Assembly: GCA_013297725.1 (NCBI GenBank)
Contig: JAAFIB010000001.1
Span: 62,001 to 126,000, forward strand
DNA from: Sphingomonadales bacterium
GTDB taxonomy: Bacteria; Pseudomonadota; Alphaproteobacteria; Sphingomonadales; Sphingomonadaceae
Direction of reading: 5' to 3'
DNA: 64,000 nucleotides
Of the stretch, positions 30,057-39,072 are shown one piece after another. The position numbers and the translations under genes were made by a program. Under the pieces are notes generated by a model that saw only the letters and a list, made by a program, of their open reading frames with translations, ran no database searches and was not told the DNA's origin. How positions within the stretch are numbered: the first letter of the stretch is position 1; every line of letters starts with the position of its first letter.

Positions 30057-31340
30057 ATGAATGCACCATCCTCCACAAAGACAGGGCTTAGTTTCGCACT
30101 GGTTCTGACCGTATTACTTTATGCCCTATGGGGCATGGCGCACAATTTGAATGATGTGTTGATCCCTAAGTTCAAAGATGTGTTCCAGCTTACCGATTTT
30201 CAGTCAGCGTTGGTGCAAACCGCATTTTATGTGTCCTACCTGGCTATGCCGATTCCCGTTGCGCTGTATCTGCAGCGTTTTGGTTATAAGGTTGGCGTGA
30301 TTACCGGCCTGTGCTTTTTTGGCGTTGGTGCTTTGCTATTTTGGCCTGCGGCAAGCATGCTGACTTACGAGGCGTTTTTGTTTGCGCTGTTTATAATCGG
30401 CTTTGGCATGGTGTTTATCGAAACATCGGGTACGGGCATTATCGTGTCATTCGGCGGTGAAGAGGATGCCGAATGGCGTATCAATCTGGCGCAGGCTTTT
30501 AATCCCATGGGGTCGATCGTTGGCCTGTTTATTGGTAGCCAGTTCATCTTGTCCGAAGTGACAGAATCCGAGAAAAGTTTGATGAGCCCGGCGGCGCTGA
30601 CGCAACTGAAAATCGATGAAGCGCATGCGGTGCAAGTTCCCTATTTGATTATCGCCCTTGTTGTTTTTGCCGTCGCCGCAATGGTAGCGATGGCGAAATT
30701 TCCGACAGCTGCAACAGAGACCAGCAAGGAAAATCCACTCGGTGGTCTTAAGCATCTGCTGAAATCAAAAATCTTCATTTTTGGGGTCATTGCCCAGTTT
30801 TTCTATGTGGGAACGCAGGTTGGCGTTTGGAGCTTTATTGTGAAATACGCCAAGCAATATGGTGTAGTGACCAATGACGCAGATGGCGGTATTTATCTGA
30901 CGGCGGCTCTGGTCACTTTCCTTATTGGCCGTTTCTGCACCCTGCCTTTGTTGCGGAAATATTCGTCGGCACAGATTGCCGTTGTGTTTTCCATCTGCGC
31001 CATGATTTTGACTGCAATCGGCATTGCAATGCCGGGCGCTGTTGGCCTGTTCTGCATTGTGGGGATCAGTTTCTTCATGTCGATCATGTTCCCTGGCATC
31101 TATGCCATCGGCTTGCACGGCAATATCCAATATTCCAAGCCAGCCTCTGCATTGATGATCATGTCCATCGTGGGTGCAGGGATATTGCCGGCGATCATGG
31201 GTTATATTTCGGATCGTACAGAGAGTATTGCAGTTGCCTATATCGTACCCTTGATTGGTTTTGTCGTTGTGCTTTCCTATTGCTGGTCTGCTGTGAAATC
31301 CGGGCGTGTGGGTGGTGTAGGGGCTTCTGCCGGACATTGA
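30057..31340 (+). CDS. fucP: L-fucose:proton symporter (FucP-type MFS permease)
   Basis: 427 residues with 12 predicted helices. The first helix region LLYALWGMAHNLNDVLIPKF and the following FQSALVQTAFYVSYL closely resemble E. coli FucP, as do INLAQAFNPMGSIVGLFIGS and the late FFMSIMFPGIYAIGL segment. FucP proteins import L-fucose, and related ones import L-arabinose or D-galactose, with protons. AGGAGG precedes the ATG. It heads an operon with an enolase-superfamily dehydratase, a mutarotase, a GH2-like hydrolase and a nucleoside-hydrolase-fold protein. Together with the exported alpha-fucosidase 16 kb away, this makes L-fucose the most likely substrate. Confidence 0.87.
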   Translation: MNAPSSTKTGLSFALVLTVLLYALWGMAHNLNDVLIPKFKDVFQLTDFQSALVQTAFYVSYLAMPIPVALYLQRFGYKVGVITGLCFFGVGALLFWPAASMLTYEAFLFALFIIGFGMVFIETSGTGIIVSFGGEEDAEWRINLAQAFNPMGSIVGLFIGSQFILSEVTESEKSLMSPAALTQLKIDEAHAVQVPYLIIALVVFAVAAMVAMAKFPTAATETSKENPLGGLKHLLKSKIFIFGVIAQFFYVGTQVGVWSFIVKYAKQYGVVTNDADGGIYLTAALVTFLIGRFCTLPLLRKYSSAQIAVVFSICAMILTAIGIAMPGAVGLFCIVGISFFMSIMFPGIYAIGLHGNIQYSKPASALMIMSIVGAGILPAIMGYISDRTESIAVAYIVPLIGFVVVLSYCWSAVKSGRVGGVGASAGH

Positions 31341-31380
31341 TTTCTGATCGCAATGTTTGATTAACTCAGGAGGAAGTCTC

Positions 31381-32490
31381 TTGGCGACTATTACCCGCGT
31401 CGAGATCAAGATGATTGATCTGGTGCCAAAGATAAAACGGCTCGATGCGATCCAAAGCTTTGTGTCTCAGGAAACGCCGTTCGTCACTGTCTATGATAGT
31501 GACGGCGGGGTCGGCACCGGCTTTACCTATACCATCGGCACTGGCGGGCCATCAATCATGGCGCTGCTGGAACATACATTGGCACCTGCGCTGATCGGCA
31601 AAGACCCCGACCGGATAGAGCAGATATGGCGCGATCTGTTGTACATCACGCACGCAACCGCAGTAGGTGCAATCACGTCGCTAGCGCTTGCTGCGATTGA
31701 TATTGCGCTATGGGATCTGCGTTGCAAACAGCAGCGCCTGCCATTGTGGAAGGCAGCAGGCGGCACGCGGGATCGCATCCGGCTTTACACAACAGAAGGC
31801 GGCTGGATGAACTTTACGCCGCAGGAACTTGTCGACAATGCGCTGGAGGCACGCGCGCGCGGCTTTAAAGGATCAAAGATTAAGATCGGATCTGAATATA
31901 TTGATCAGGATCGAAAGCGTCTGTCTGCGGTCCGTGATGCCGTTGGCGATGGCTATGAGATCATGACAGATGGCAATCAAAGCTTTGCACTGTCGGAAGC
32001 AGTGCGGTGTGCAAAGATGCTAGAGGAGCTGCGTATCGCCTGGTTCGAAGAGCCTATGCCTGCGGATGATATCTCTGCGCATGTCAGCCTGACAAACAGC
32101 ACCAGCGTCCCCGTCGCAGTGGGCGAGAGCATGTATTCGCCCAGCCAGTTTAAGGATTATCTGCATTTTGGCGCAGCCTCAATCGTGCAGGTTGATGTGG
32201 CGCGTATCGGAGGGATTACGCCGTGGCTGAAGGTCGCCCATCTGGCCGAAACCTATAATGTTGCGGTCTGCCCGCACTTTCTGATGGAAATCCATTTGCC
32301 GCTGGTGTGCGCGGTGCCCAATGCCAGCTGGTTGGAATATATTCCGCAGCTTGATTCCGTGACGGGTGAGAAGATGCGGATGGAGGATGGGCTTGCCGTT
32401 GCCTCTAATGAACCCGGCCTTGGCATTGATTGGGATTGGGATGCGATTGGCGCAAAGGAAATCGGCGCACGCACAATTACGGAGAATTGA
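31381..32490 (+). CDS. Enolase-superfamily sugar-acid dehydratase (mandelate racemase subgroup; candidate L-fuconate dehydratase)
   Basis: 369 residues from a TTG start at 31381, selected because AGGAGGAAG lies 5-7 bases upstream; an earlier TTG at 31357 lies before that site. The catalytic Lys-x-Lys is in SKIKIGSEYI, metal ligands are in MTDGNQSF (Asp), FEEPM (Glu) and AVGESM (Glu), and the general-acid/base His is in VCPHFLMEIH, so the active site is complete. Family members remove water from aldonates to give 2-keto-3-deoxy acids. In a fucP operon, L-fuconate is the obvious candidate, but classical L-fuconate dehydratases are longer (about 430-440 residues). This one is closer in size to the galactarate/talarate or arabinonate/rhamnonate groups, so the substrate is open. 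Confidence 0.85.
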   Translation: MATITRVEIKMIDLVPKIKRLDAIQSFVSQETPFVTVYDSDGGVGTGFTYTIGTGGPSIMALLEHTLAPALIGKDPDRIEQIWRDLLYITHATAVGAITSLALAAIDIALWDLRCKQQRLPLWKAAGGTRDRIRLYTTEGGWMNFTPQELVDNALEARARGFKGSKIKIGSEYIDQDRKRLSAVRDAVGDGYEIMTDGNQSFALSEAVRCAKMLEELRIAWFEEPMPADDISAHVSLTNSTSVPVAVGESMYSPSQFKDYLHFGAASIVQVDVARIGGITPWLKVAHLAETYNVAVCPHFLMEIHLPLVCAVPNASWLEYIPQLDSVTGEKMRMEDGLAVASNEPGLGIDWDWDAIGAKEIGARTITEN

Positions 32491-32491
32491 T

Positions 32492-32821
32492 ATGAAACGC
32501 ATGGGGATGATGATCAATATAAAGCCCGAAATGATCGAGGAGTATAAACGGCTGCACGCGGCCGCTTGGCCCGGCGTGCTGAAGCAAATCCGCAACAGCA
32601 ATATTCGCAACTATACCATCTACCTGCGCGAGCCTGAAAACCTGCTTTTTGGTTGTTGGGAATATCACGGCACAGATTACGAAGCTGATATGGCGGCGAT
32701 GGCGGCGGACCCTGAAACACGCGAATGGTGGACGCATACTGATCCCTGTCAGACGCCATTAGTCAGCCGGACAGGTGATGAACAATGGTCAATGATGGAA
32801 GAAGTTTTCCACACCGATTGA
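32492..32821 (+). CDS. L-rhamnose / L-fucose mutarotase (RhaM-FucM family)
   Basis: 109 residues from the ATG at 32492, one base after the dehydratase stop, with GGAG upstream. It is a small ferredoxin-like dimeric mutarotase. Conserved pieces are EEYKRLHAAAWPGVL (catalytic His), NIRNYTIYL, and the C-terminal EWWTHTDPCQTPL Trp cluster. It equilibrates the anomers of a 6-deoxyhexose so that the dehydrogenase receives the right form. Its position after fucP and the dehydratase favours L-fucose over L-rhamnose. Confidence 0.88.
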   Translation: MKRMGMMINIKPEMIEEYKRLHAAAWPGVLKQIRNSNIRNYTIYLREPENLLFGCWEYHGTDYEADMAAMAADPETREWWTHTDPCQTPLVSRTGDEQWSMMEEVFHTD

Positions 32822-32831
32822 GGCATATGTC

Positions 32832-35800
32832 ATGAAGTTGGACCGGCGTAGTTTTCTTGGCACAACGGGTGCTGCGATGGCGGCTTCGGCGAGTGTTGTG
32901 TCAGTTGCTGCCAAGGGTGGCGGCGAAACGCAGATTCGCATCCCGGATGGCGGCTGGCGAATGTGGCCGGATGTAAAGGCTGAATGGGAAAACGATGCTC
33001 TGTTTTTGCCGGATGAGGTGGACCTAAAGAAGCTGCCGTCCAATGCCCCAACCGGCGGCTGGTCTGCATTATCCGAGTCGCAAGGGACCGATGTCACATT
33101 GCCAGCGTCGGTTGAGCAATATCATTGGGGCAAGCTGCAATCGCGGCCCTACACCTATCAGGAATATGAACACGCCGCTTATGATGATGAGGTGTCAAAC
33201 GGCGCTTATCGCGGTGTATCGTGGTTCTGGCGCGAGGTTCAACTGCCCAAGCTGCAACCCGGCAAACTGGCGCAGTTGCGTATTCGTGGGTTTAGGCAGC
33301 GGATCGAAGTGTTCGTTAATCAGAAGCTTGTCGGTTATGATATCATTGCGGAGACAGCTTATGAATGCGACATCACAGCACCACTGGTTTCAGGCACAAA
33401 CCAGATTGCCATCCGCATAACCAATCCGGGCGGGGTCTATGACTGGCGCGATTTTGAAAAGGTGAAATGGGGTGCCAAGGAATTTCACGCTGGTCGGGGC
33501 TTTGGCGGCCTTGACCGCGATCTGATCATCCATATTCACGATGATGTTTTTATTAAAGATGCCTGGGTGCTGAACACGCCTGAGCTACGAAAGATTGATG
33601 CCTATGTTGAGATTGCTAACAGAGACAATACCGCTCGTGATGTAACGCTTAGTTTGGCGGCAACGGCGAAAGGCAAGCAGAGCGGATCGGCAATGCAAAG
33701 CGTGACCGTGGCGGCGGGTGAGACTAAGACCGTCCGCATCCCTCTTGATTGTGCAAAGGGTCCGATCTGGTCGCATAAGACGCCGAACCTCCATACGCTT
33801 TCGATTGCTCTTGCGGGCAGTAACATCACCGATAGCAGGGACGTTGAATTCGGCCTGCGCTGGTTTGCAGCCGAAGGTATCGGAACCAAGGCGATGTTCC
33901 GTTTGAACGGGGAGCGCATCCGCCTCTATTCCTCCATCGAATTTGGCTATTGGGGCTTTAACGGGCTTTGGCCCACACCAGAGCTTGCGAAGAAATCGGT
34001 GCGCGGCGCTAAGACGCTGGGGTTAAACGGCCTTTGCTATCACCGCAATTTGGGCAAGACCGAGTCCTTTGTGGAGGATGACCGGCAGGGCTTGCTGCGC
34101 CATATGGAATGCGGTGGTGGCCTGTTCTGCTATCAAAATGACAAGGCTGGCACAAACGAAGCCACCAACGCGCCGCCAACACAGCCACCCATTGATACGC
34201 GCGGTATCCTGTCTGGCGAACGTGCATGGAGCGAGCGCTATATGGAGTATCGCCTGCTCCAGATGATGCGCGATCATCGCAGCCACCCTTCGCTTATCGT
34301 CTATCATTTGCAGAATGAAAGCGTACCCAATCTGCACAATCCCAAAATCTTTCATACATTGCGCAAGATGAAGGAGGCCGATCCCAGTCGTCCGATCATA
34401 CTGCATTCCGGGATTGAGGCACGCAATCAGGCATTCTTCCTGCCCTATGACGATGAAATCCGCGTAGAGGATGGCACTGGCTATTCCGGCTGGGCCGATC
34501 AGCACACCGTTGGCGGCACCGGCGTCTGGAATGACAAGCTATACGTCAACCCGCGCAGCTTTGCGCATTATGAGGATAACGTCCGCGAGATTGCCGTGCT
34601 GGGCGAAATGCTGGGCTGGGGCGCACCTGCCAATCATGCGCTGAAGCTCGCTTCGATCAAGGCGGGTGGCGGGGCAAGTTACGATACCGAGCTGCATGAA
34701 AAAGTGCTTGCGGCCTATGAGGCTTTCCTGGCGAAATGGGGCTTCCGAACGGTGTATCCCAATGCAGCAGCCATGCTGAAAGAGGCAGGCGATAAGCTGT
34801 TTGAAACGTGGGCACGGGTTTTGCAGATCGCGCGGACATGTGACGCGACCGATCATTTCATCCTAAACGGCTGGGAGGATCAGCCCATCGACAGCCATAG
34901 CGGTTTTCTAGATAACCAGCGTAATTTTAAGGGTGATCCGGCTATTGTGCGTGAAGCTTTGCTGCCGATCCGGCCCGTCGCGCAACCACGCGGTGTTGTG
35001 CATAAATTGGGCGGTCGGGCGCTGGTCGATCTGTTCTGGATCAATGAGACGGGGAAGAAAATACCGGGCGGATTAAGCTATAGCGTTGTTGCGCAATCGG
35101 GTGCTTCGCAGGCAATCAAAAGCTACCCATTGCCCGATCTCCAAAGCGATCAGTTCACAGCCCTTTTGGATGAAGCCGTGCAGACCCAAAGCTTCACAGA
35201 AGCTGGCTATCACGACCTAACATTACGCAGCGATGCGCAGCCCGATATTGTCAGCACGACAAAGATCTTTGTGGTTGACCCAGCGCCCACAACATCCCGT
35301 GTTCCAAAGGTTGGGATTATTGGCGACATTCGGGTGTTCAATAGTTTTGTGCCCAACAGTAAGATCGACGCCGAACAATATAATGGCGAAAAAAGCTATG
35401 ACGCGATCATCGGTATCGGTTTTGAAACCGACCGTATCGTGCCGTTATCGCCAGCATTCACTGCCGTCCGTACGGGTACGCCATTGCTGGTATTGGCACA
35501 GAATAATTCAGACGCGCACCGATGGGGCAAATTGCTTTCGGGGATTGGTGCGTTTTCGCATTACGGATCGGCGGCCGAAAATCGCGGATGCTGGATGGGC
35601 AGTTGGGTCTTTACCAAAAGTCATCCTGCCTATGACGGACTGCCGTCTAACCAGATTATGAAATGGGAATATCAAGTCGCGCATGACGACATCTCGTCCC
35701 TGATCATCGACGGTGCTGGAGTTGAGGTTATTGCAGGGGCTGGACGTGATCATGATAGCCGCATGGGTGCGGCAACCTTTACGGCACCTTTGGGGCAGGG

Positions 35801-35894
35801 CAAGCTGCTATTCCAATGCGTGCGCAAGATGCAGCCCTTGATTTACGAACGCTTTATCAACAATGCCCTGCGGCATTTGATCACAGGTCTTTGA
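32832..35894 (+). CDS. Exported glycoside hydrolase family 2-like protein
   Basis: 1,020 residues. A Tat signal (RRSFLG, residues 5-10, followed by an Ala-rich stretch to about 27) sends it to the periplasm. Residues about 85-245 look like the GH2 sugar-binding jelly roll, about 245-345 an Ig-like sandwich, and about 345-690 the TIM barrel. The Asn-Glu acid/base is in YHLQNES (Glu496). The nucleophile is not certain; the Glu of LGEMLGW is a candidate. About 700-1020 is an extra C-terminal region that may include a glutamine-amidotransferase-like fold. Likely beta-galactosidase, beta-glucuronidase or a similar exo-enzyme. It is in the fucP operon, 10 bases after the mutarotase. Confidence 0.78.
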   Translation: MKLDRRSFLGTTGAAMAASASVVSVAAKGGGETQIRIPDGGWRMWPDVKAEWENDALFLPDEVDLKKLPSNAPTGGWSALSESQGTDVTLPASVEQYHWGKLQSRPYTYQEYEHAAYDDEVSNGAYRGVSWFWREVQLPKLQPGKLAQLRIRGFRQRIEVFVNQKLVGYDIIAETAYECDITAPLVSGTNQIAIRITNPGGVYDWRDFEKVKWGAKEFHAGRGFGGLDRDLIIHIHDDVFIKDAWVLNTPELRKIDAYVEIANRDNTARDVTLSLAATAKGKQSGSAMQSVTVAAGETKTVRIPLDCAKGPIWSHKTPNLHTLSIALAGSNITDSRDVEFGLRWFAAEGIGTKAMFRLNGERIRLYSSIEFGYWGFNGLWPTPELAKKSVRGAKTLGLNGLCYHRNLGKTESFVEDDRQGLLRHMECGGGLFCYQNDKAGTNEATNAPPTQPPIDTRGILSGERAWSERYMEYRLLQMMRDHRSHPSLIVYHLQNESVPNLHNPKIFHTLRKMKEADPSRPIILHSGIEARNQAFFLPYDDEIRVEDGTGYSGWADQHTVGGTGVWNDKLYVNPRSFAHYEDNVREIAVLGEMLGWGAPANHALKLASIKAGGGASYDTELHEKVLAAYEAFLAKWGFRTVYPNAAAMLKEAGDKLFETWARVLQIARTCDATDHFILNGWEDQPIDSHSGFLDNQRNFKGDPAIVREALLPIRPVAQPRGVVHKLGGRALVDLFWINETGKKIPGGLSYSVVAQSGASQAIKSYPLPDLQSDQFTALLDEAVQTQSFTEAGYHDLTLRSDAQPDIVSTTKIFVVDPAPTTSRVPKVGIIGDIRVFNSFVPNSKIDAEQYNGEKSYDAIIGIGFETDRIVPLSPAFTAVRTGTPLLVLAQNNSDAHRWGKLLSGIGAFSHYGSAAENRGCWMGSWVFTKSHPAYDGLPSNQIMKWEYQVAHDDISSLIIDGAGVEVIAGAGRDHDSRMGAATFTAPLGQGKLLFQCVRKMQPLIYERFINNALRHLITGL

Positions 35895-35896
35895 CT

Positions 35897-36850
35897 ATGC
35901 GTAGGATAAAAGCTCTTACCTGCTTTGCGGCGATAATTTTCGCTACGGCAGCGGTGCATGCTCAAGCTTCAAATAAGATGGATGTCATCGTTGATGCTGA
36001 TACCGCCAATGAAATGGATGATCTGTTTGCTATCGCGCAGCTTGTTGCAGACCCGAAAGTCAATGTGACAGCGGTTACTTCTGCACATTTCAATAATGTC
36101 GAACTCTACGCCCGACAGAAATGGCATAAATATGATATGAAAGGCTTTGATCCGGTCCGCGCATCGCAGATGGAAAATGAAAAGCTATTGAAAATTCTGC
36201 GCAGTCCAATCCCTACATATTTGGGAGCCGGGGACATATTGGGTTATAGCTGGGGCTATTTCGAAGGCGCACCAATACCTGATGCACCTGCCATTCAGGA
36301 GATTATTCGTCAGGCACGGGCTGCACCGGCAGGAACAAAGGTCAACATATTAGTCCTTGGACCACTCACCAACATTGCATCGGCTGTGGCGCGTGCGCCG
36401 GACATCGCCCCAAAGATCAGCGTTTATTCGCTATCCCTGAAATATGATCCGGCGACTGGGATATGGAACAAGAATGATTTCAACACGCGCAATGATTTGA
36501 ACGCAACGGATTTCTTGCTTGATCGTGATGATGTTGAGATGACGATCCTACCCGTCACCATTGCCAAAGACCTGCCATTTTTTAAGGACAAGGTCATGCC
36601 GCAGCTTGATCGTGTGCAGCATCCGGTATCACAGCATCTTCGGGATCGCTGGGATTTCGTTAGCGCGCAGGGTATGTGGACAATGTGGGATCTGGCGTTG
36701 ACAATGGCTGTGACTCATCCGGAGATGGCAACGGTTTCGCTGCGCAGCGCGCCGCCGGAGAATAAGCGGAAGACGGTGAAGGTTATAACTGCGATTAATG
36801 CCGTTGCTATGGAATCAAAATTCTGGGATTTGCTCGAACAGCTTCGCTAG
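35897..36850 (+). CDS. Exported nucleoside hydrolase-fold protein
   Basis: 317 residues from the ATG at 35897, two bases after the GH2-like stop. A Sec signal occupies residues 1-24 (cleavage near VHAQA). The calcium-binding motif of inosine-uridine nucleoside hydrolases is present in an extended form, VDADTANEMDD, and ILVLGPLTNIASA is the second family signature. Classical enzymes hydrolyse ribonucleosides in the cytoplasm. A secreted member translationally linked to a polysaccharide hydrolase suggests it cleaves another N- or O-riboside/furanoside, or salvages nucleosides in the periplasm. The substrate is unknown. Confidence 0.78.
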   Translation: MRRIKALTCFAAIIFATAAVHAQASNKMDVIVDADTANEMDDLFAIAQLVADPKVNVTAVTSAHFNNVELYARQKWHKYDMKGFDPVRASQMENEKLLKILRSPIPTYLGAGDILGYSWGYFEGAPIPDAPAIQEIIRQARAAPAGTKVNILVLGPLTNIASAVARAPDIAPKISVYSLSLKYDPATGIWNKNDFNTRNDLNATDFLLDRDDVEMTILPVTIAKDLPFFKDKVMPQLDRVQHPVSQHLRDRWDFVSAQGMWTMWDLALTMAVTHPEMATVSLRSAPPENKRKTVKVITAINAVAMESKFWDLLEQLR

Positions 36851-36860
36851 GAATGCCGCT

Positions 36861-37652
36861 TTACTCGCCGATGGCGTCTAGAAATGCCTCGGTCAAACCT
36901 TGCGGCGTTGGCACTATATTCTGCGCCGCAGGAAACACCCCACCATCGACATCTGCTTTATACTCGCGGAAAGCAGCGATGCTGTCGTTGTGCAAACGCT
37001 CATATTCTGAAGCATGATCCCGATAAGCCTTGGCATGGCGTGGAACGTGGCCCGTGTTTGTGCCCAAAATGTCAGTTGCAAAAAGATATTGTCCGTCACA
37101 GCCACTGCCTGCTCCCATGCTGATGGTCAATAAATCCAGCCTTGTCGTAATCGCGGTCGCAATCTCGGTTGGTACCAGCTCAACTTCAATGGCAATCGCG
37201 CCTGCGTCTTGAAAGCGTCTCGCCTGCTCATAGACCAACAGCGCCTCGTCCAACGTCTTGCCAAACGGCTTCATCCCGCCATACCAACCCGCCTTATATG
37301 GTACCAAGCCGACATGCCCTATGCATGGAATGCCTTCCCGCGTCATCGCTGCGATGTACTCCGCACTCATGCTGCAATACACCGCATCTGCGCCACCTTT
37401 AAGAAAGGCAAAGCCAAGCTCCAAGGCCTGCGGAATGGTTGTGACCGTTCCGTAGCCGATTGCATTCACAAAAAAGGAGTTTGGGGCCGCTGCTGCAATT
37501 AGATCGACTTTCGACGAAGGCATGCTGGCGGTTATGATGTCTATACCGGCCGCATTACATGCCTGTGCCTCCGAAATTGTCGTTACATAGACATCGGTTA
37601 GCTGGCGTACGCCTTTCAACCTTAGCAGGTCTTTAACAGTCAGTTTTGGCAT
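36861..37652 (-). CDS. PanB-like TIM-barrel protein lacking the usual metal ligands
   Basis: 263 residues, the length of ketopantoate hydroxymethyltransferase. Family landmarks remain: GHVGLVP (about 112-118), VELVP with the catalytic Glu, GAGSGCDGQYLF, and the NTGHVPRHAKAY end. The three magnesium ligands of E. coli PanB (Asp45, Asp84, Glu114) fall here in ITASMPS, FFVNAIGYG and DAVYCSMS and appear replaced. The enzyme is therefore unlikely to make ketopantoate. It lies alone on the minus strand in a sugar-acid locus, convergent with the nucleoside-hydrolase gene, with a GntR-type operator about 58 bases upstream. A 2-keto-3-deoxy acid aldolase or lyase role is a reasonable guess, not shown. 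Confidence 0.75.
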   Translation of the reverse strand: MPKLTVKDLLRLKGVRQLTDVYVTTISEAQACNAAGIDIITASMPSSKVDLIAAAAPNSFFVNAIGYGTVTTIPQALELGFAFLKGGADAVYCSMSAEYIAAMTREGIPCIGHVGLVPYKAGWYGGMKPFGKTLDEALLVYEQARRFQDAGAIAIEVELVPTEIATAITTRLDLLTISMGAGSGCDGQYLFATDILGTNTGHVPRHAKAYRDHASEYERLHNDSIAAFREYKADVDGGVFPAAQNIVPTPQGLTEAFLDAIGE

Positions 37653-37709
37653 GGAAGGCCCCTCAGTTGTCCGCCGCAGGCAACAGTGCGCCTGAAAATT
37701 CTGATATTG

Positions 37710-37721
37710 CTAATATGTTAG
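37710..37721. promoter_or_regulatory. GntR-type operator candidate before the PanB-like gene
   Basis: CTAATATGTTAG, a full consensus match and nearly palindromic, about 58 bases upstream of the PanB-like start. Confidence 0.6.
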
Positions 37722-37837
37722 TAATGACAACTCTGGTTCTGAACAATCATTTTTCTTTGCGATGTTAACTAGGAAAAGACCGTAAAATTGGGTTTCCGCT
37801 TGTGGGCGGCTAAATTTCATTTATGGTAGCGATATCA

Positions 37838-37849
37838 TTGACAGGTTAG
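37838..37849. promoter_or_regulatory. GntR-type operator candidate before the oxidoreductase operon
   Basis: TTGACAGGTTAG, one mismatch to YTRAYATGTTAG (G for T at position 7), about 70-80 bases upstream of the oxidoreductase start. Confidence 0.5.
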
Positions 37850-37917
37850 TACCTGAAGAGGCGAGTCCGCGTTGCGACTGGGCGAGTAGAGTGGGATTGG
37901 CAAGAGGAGTAGGGGGA

Positions 37918-39072
37918 ATGGGTGCGGTGCACCATAAGGCGAAGTCTCTGTCGCTAGGAATGATAGGTGGAGGTGAAGGCGCATTTATTGGTGGCGTTCA
38001 CCGTGCCGCTATTGCGCTTGATGGTCGTTTTGAGCTTGTCGCAGGCGCTTTCAGTTCGAGCGTAGAGCGGTCTCTTTCGTCTGCGCTGGCGATCGGCCTT
38101 GGCGAAGGGCGAGGCTTTGCAAATTTGGCCGCAATGGTTGATGGCATGAGCGAACATCCCCTCAGAGCGGTGTCTATTGTCACGCCAAATTTTCGTCATT
38201 GTGAACAAGTAGTGGCAGCAGCCAATGCTGGCTTGGCTATTTTCTGTGAGAAGCCGCTAGCCTGTACATTACAAGAGGCGCGTGTAATGGCGGCGGCGGT
38301 TAGACGGGCACAAGTGCCTTTTGCTGTGGCGCATGTTTACAGTGGCTTTCCAATGGTGGCGCAGGCAAAGTATCTGGTCGCTAGTGGCATGCTGGGCAAG
38401 ATTCGCAGGGCCGACGTTGTCTATCTGCAGGGGTGGTTGGCTCAACCGATAGAGCTTGATGGCCAAAAACAGGCGGGTTGGCGAACTGACCCGAAATTGG
38501 CCGGTGCCGGAGCCAGCGGCGATATCGCAACGCACGCTCATCATTTGCTTGAACATGTTACCGGCGACACGCTATCCCACCTGTCTGCACGCCAATCGTC
38601 TTTAGTTGAAGGGCGCTTGATTGACGATGATGTTTCGATGCTCGGTGAAATGGCATCCGGTGCGCGGGTCACATTGACAGCCAGCCAGATCGCTATCGGC
38701 CGGGCAAATGGTCTGACGATATCAATTTACGGCGATCGTGGAAGCATAAGCTGGCAACAAGAGGATCCCGACGTCTTATGGCTTTGTCCAGATGAACAGC
38801 CGGAGCAGCGCTGGATCGCTGGTAGTGACAAAGGGTATTTGACGGAGGAGGCGCGCAGTATGTGCCGAACTCCATCCGGGCATCCGCGAGGGTTTATTGA
38901 AGCGTTTGCCAATCTTTATGGTGATTTCGCTGATCAGGTTGAATCGCGTTCCCCATCGGGGCGTTATCCCGGGCTGCAAGAGGCGGTGCGCGGCATGGCT
39001 TTCCTTGATGCTTTGGCAAAAAGCAGCAATGCGAATGGTGCTTGGACGCAGATTGAGGATGTGAAATTATGA
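37918..39072 (+). CDS. Gfo/Idh/MocA-family oxidoreductase
   Basis: 384 residues from the ATG at 37918, which directly follows GGAGTAGGGGGA; an in-frame GTG at 37891 lies before this site. The Rossmann start is LGMIGGGEGAFIGGVHRAAI. VTPNFRHCEQVVAAANAG leads to the hallmark FCEKPLA (catalytic Lys). GDIATHAHHLLEHVTG carries the substrate-binding Asp/His. These enzymes oxidise or reduce sugar hydroxyls with NAD(P), often at C3, and there is no signal peptide, so it is cytoplasmic. It overlaps the next gene by four bases (ATGA). As first gene of an operon with a GMC dehydrogenase and xylose-isomerase-like barrels, it probably handles a 3-keto sugar or re-reduces one. Confidence 0.88.
   Translation: MGAVHHKAKSLSLGMIGGGEGAFIGGVHRAAIALDGRFELVAGAFSSSVERSLSSALAIGLGEGRGFANLAAMVDGMSEHPLRAVSIVTPNFRHCEQVVAAANAGLAIFCEKPLACTLQEARVMAAAVRRAQVPFAVAHVYSGFPMVAQAKYLVASGMLGKIRRADVVYLQGWLAQPIELDGQKQAGWRTDPKLAGAGASGDIATHAHHLLEHVTGDTLSHLSARQSSLVEGRLIDDDVSMLGEMASGARVTLTASQIAIGRANGLTISIYGDRGSISWQQEDPDVLWLCPDEQPEQRWIAGSDKGYLTEEARSMCRTPSGHPRGFIEAFANLYGDFADQVESRSPSGRYPGLQEAVRGMAFLDALAKSSNANGAWTQIEDVKL

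Larger units (their letters stand above)
37653..37917. promoter_or_regulatory. Divergent control region between PanB-like gene and oxidoreductase operon
   Basis: 265 bases with one GntR-type motif on each side (37710-37721 and 37838-37849), so both outward transcription units can be controlled by the same regulator. Confidence 0.6.

Noticed and set aside
36861-37652. Annotation as a true ketopantoate hydroxymethyltransferase
   Set aside because: The three expected metal ligands appear substituted and the gene lies in a sugar-acid regulon with no pantothenate genes.
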